In this document: one piece after another, positions 5,798-6,641 of the stretch
Numbering within the stretch: the first letter of the stretch is position 1
Layout: each line of letters starts with the position of its first letter
DNA from: Actinomycetota bacterium
GTDB lineage: Bacteria; Actinomycetota; Thermoleophilia; Gaiellales; Gaiellaceae
Assembly: GCA_005883245.1 (NCBI GenBank)
Contig: VAXT01000106.1
Location: 1-6,641, forward strand
Direction of reading: 5' to 3'
DNA: 6,641 bases
Made by a program: the position numbers and the translations under genes
Notes under the pieces: model-generated
The model's database searches: none
The model's input: only the letters and a program-made list of their open reading frames with translations
What the model was told of the DNA's origin: nothing

Positions 5798-6457
5798 CTG
5801 CGAATCGATGTCTTCACGCTCGTCCCTCACGCGTTCGCCTGGCTCACCGAGCAACGGCCGTTGGCTGCCGTTCTCGGTACCGAGCTCGAGCTTCGGCTGC
5901 TCAACTACCGCGACACGACGCCGCTCCGGAACGGCCAGGTCGACGACGAGCCGTACGGCGGCGGGGCGGGCATGCTCCTTCGGGTGGACGTCGTCGCGGC
6001 GGCGCTCGACGCGGCCTACGGAGACGAGCCCGGCCACAGGGTGATCGCGTTGACCCCGCAGGGCCGACAGCTCGACCAGGAGCTGGTCGAGGAGCTCGCC
6101 GCAGAGGAGCACGTGACGCTGCTCTCGGCTCGCTTCGAGGGCTTCGACGAGCGGGTCGCGGAACATCTCACGACCGACGCCGTGTCGATCGGGCCCTACG
6201 TCCTCTCGGGCGGCGAGCTGCCCGCGATGGTGCTTCTGGACGCGATTGCACGACGTTTGCCGGGCGCGCTCGGAAGCGAGGAGTCGGGCCTCGAGGAAAG
6301 CTTTTCCGCAGAGCTCGAGGGCGGGCTCGAGTATCCGCACTACACCAGGCCGGCCGAGTTTCGCGGCTGGCACGTACCGGAGGTCCTGCTCTCCGGCGAT
6401 CACGGAAGGATTGAGGAGTGGCGACGAGAGCAAAGCCGCGCAAGGACCGCGTCCTGA
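5798..6457 (+). CDS. trmD: tRNA (guanine37-N1)-methyltransferase TrmD, CTG start, divergent active site
   Basis: TrmD is a SPOUT (trefoil-knot) enzyme that uses S-adenosylmethionine to methylate G37 next to the anticodon and so prevents frameshifting. Recognisable blocks: RIDVFTLVP (2-10), VDDEPYGGGAGM (48-59), LTPQGRQLDQ, ARFEGFDERV, SIGPYVLSGGELPAM and YPHYTRP. The only ATG, GTG or TTG available in frame is a TTG at 5861, which would delete the first 21 conserved residues. Homology begins exactly at the CTG at 5798, 15 nt after the rimM TAG and without a Shine-Dalgarno, so I take CTG as start (219 residues). Departures from the E. coli enzyme: Glu167 where the catalytic Asp169 lies, Pro133 in SIGDYVLSGGE, Ala for Gly in CGRYEG, and a C-terminus about 35 residues shorter. 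The Arg154 equivalent (R152) is kept. The 3' end overlaps lepB by 40 nt. Family is certain; the start is likely; activity is plausible but untested. Confidence 0.88.
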   Translation: MRIDVFTLVPHAFAWLTEQRPLAAVLGTELELRLLNYRDTTPLRNGQVDDEPYGGGAGMLLRVDVVAAALDAAYGDEPGHRVIALTPQGRQLDQELVEELAAEEHVTLLSARFEGFDERVAEHLTTDAVSIGPYVLSGGELPAMVLLDAIARRLPGALGSEESGLEESFSAELEGGLEYPHYTRPAEFRGWHVPEVLLSGDHGRIEEWRREQSRARTAS

Positions 6458-6641
6458 GGAACCCGATCGACGTCCTGACGCATGGCCTTCCGCGCCAGTG
6501 GCGGATCGTCATCGACTGGGCGATCACGATCCTCGGCGCGGTCGCGATCGTGCTCGCGATCAAGGCGTACGTCGTCAATCCGTACCGGATCCCGTCGTCC
6601 TCGATGGAGCCGACGCTGCACTGCGCCCGGCCGGGGAGCGG
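6418..6641 (+). CDS. lepB: Signal peptidase I (LepB), N-terminal part, cut by window edge
   Basis: The frame runs from a GTG at 6418 to the right edge (74 complete codons). A basic cytoplasmic N-terminus (ATRAKPRKDRVLRNP) is followed by one hydrophobic segment (about 30-50, IVIDWAITILGAVAIVLAIK) and then the type I signal peptidase box PYRIPSSSMEPTL, with Ser62 as the expected nucleophile directly before Met63. The catalytic Lys lies beyond the edge. The enzyme cleaves signal peptides from exported proteins at the outer face of the membrane. An in-frame TGA at 6412-6414 makes the GTG at 6418 the first possible start, and AAGGA (6406-6410) lies 7 nt before it. The gene begins inside trmD (40-nt overlap in another frame). 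trmD-lepB adjacency is usual in actinobacteria. Confidence 0.93.
   Translation, partial: MATRAKPRKDRVLRNPIDVLTHGLPRQWRIVIDWAITILGAVAIVLAIKAYVVNPYRIPSSSMEPTLHCARPGS

Noticed and set aside
5716..6414. Plus-strand 232-codon frame across the rimM/trmD junction, and the minus-strand frame 5783-6433
   Set aside because: Arg-rich translation without motifs; overlaps well-supported rimM and trmD.
5861..6457. TTG at 5861 as the trmD start
   Set aside because: Would remove the conserved RIDVFTLVP strand that lies in frame immediately upstream; the CTG at 5798 fits the family N-terminus better.

Overview
The window is GC-rich, nearly gene-saturated chromosomal DNA from an actinobacterium-like organism. 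I favour the deep-branching Thermoleophilia/Gaiellales side of Actinobacteriota. The reasons are inference from protein style: a zinc-ribbon/class III cyclase/AAA giant of a kind common in those genomes, and a core translation cluster in the order ffh, rpsP, khpA, rimM, trmD, lepB. No mobile element, CRISPR array, tRNA or rRNA was seen.

Layout. Positions 1-2672 (minus strand) hold most of a large signalling ATPase: zinc ribbon, nucleotide-cyclase-like domain, STAND/AAA ATPase and helical repeats. Its C-terminal end lies beyond the left edge. A 49-bp divergent intergenic region (2673-2721) separates it from a plus-strand cluster that fills the rest: ffh (SRP GTPase), a 137-bp leader region, rpsP (ribosomal protein bS16), khpA (KH-domain RNA-binding protein), a calcineurin-like metallophosphoesterase, rimM (30S maturation factor), trmD (tRNA m1G37 methyltransferase) and the first 74 codons of lepB (signal peptidase I), cut by the right edge. 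From rpsP onward the genes overlap or lie within 15 nt of each other, so they are probably one translationally coupled operon. Its theme is ribosome and tRNA maturation, flanked by protein-export genes (ffh and lepB).

The most unusual points are these. (1) The rpsP leader carries a strong Shine-Dalgarno in front of a 9-codon ORF with a Pro-Pro pair, embedded in a perfect 12-bp inverted repeat just upstream of the rpsP ribosome binding site. (2) trmD has no ATG, GTG or TTG at its conserved N-terminus; homology begins exactly at a CTG, in frame with rimM across a single TAG. (3) TrmD carries substitutions at conserved active-site positions and has a short C-terminus. (4) A metallophosphoesterase sits between khpA and rimM. 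(5) The cyclase domain keeps both metal-binding Asp residues but has Ala where the catalytic Asn is expected. (6) ffh looks leaderless. I see no wholly new multi-gene system; the novelty candidates are regulatory or variants of known core genes.
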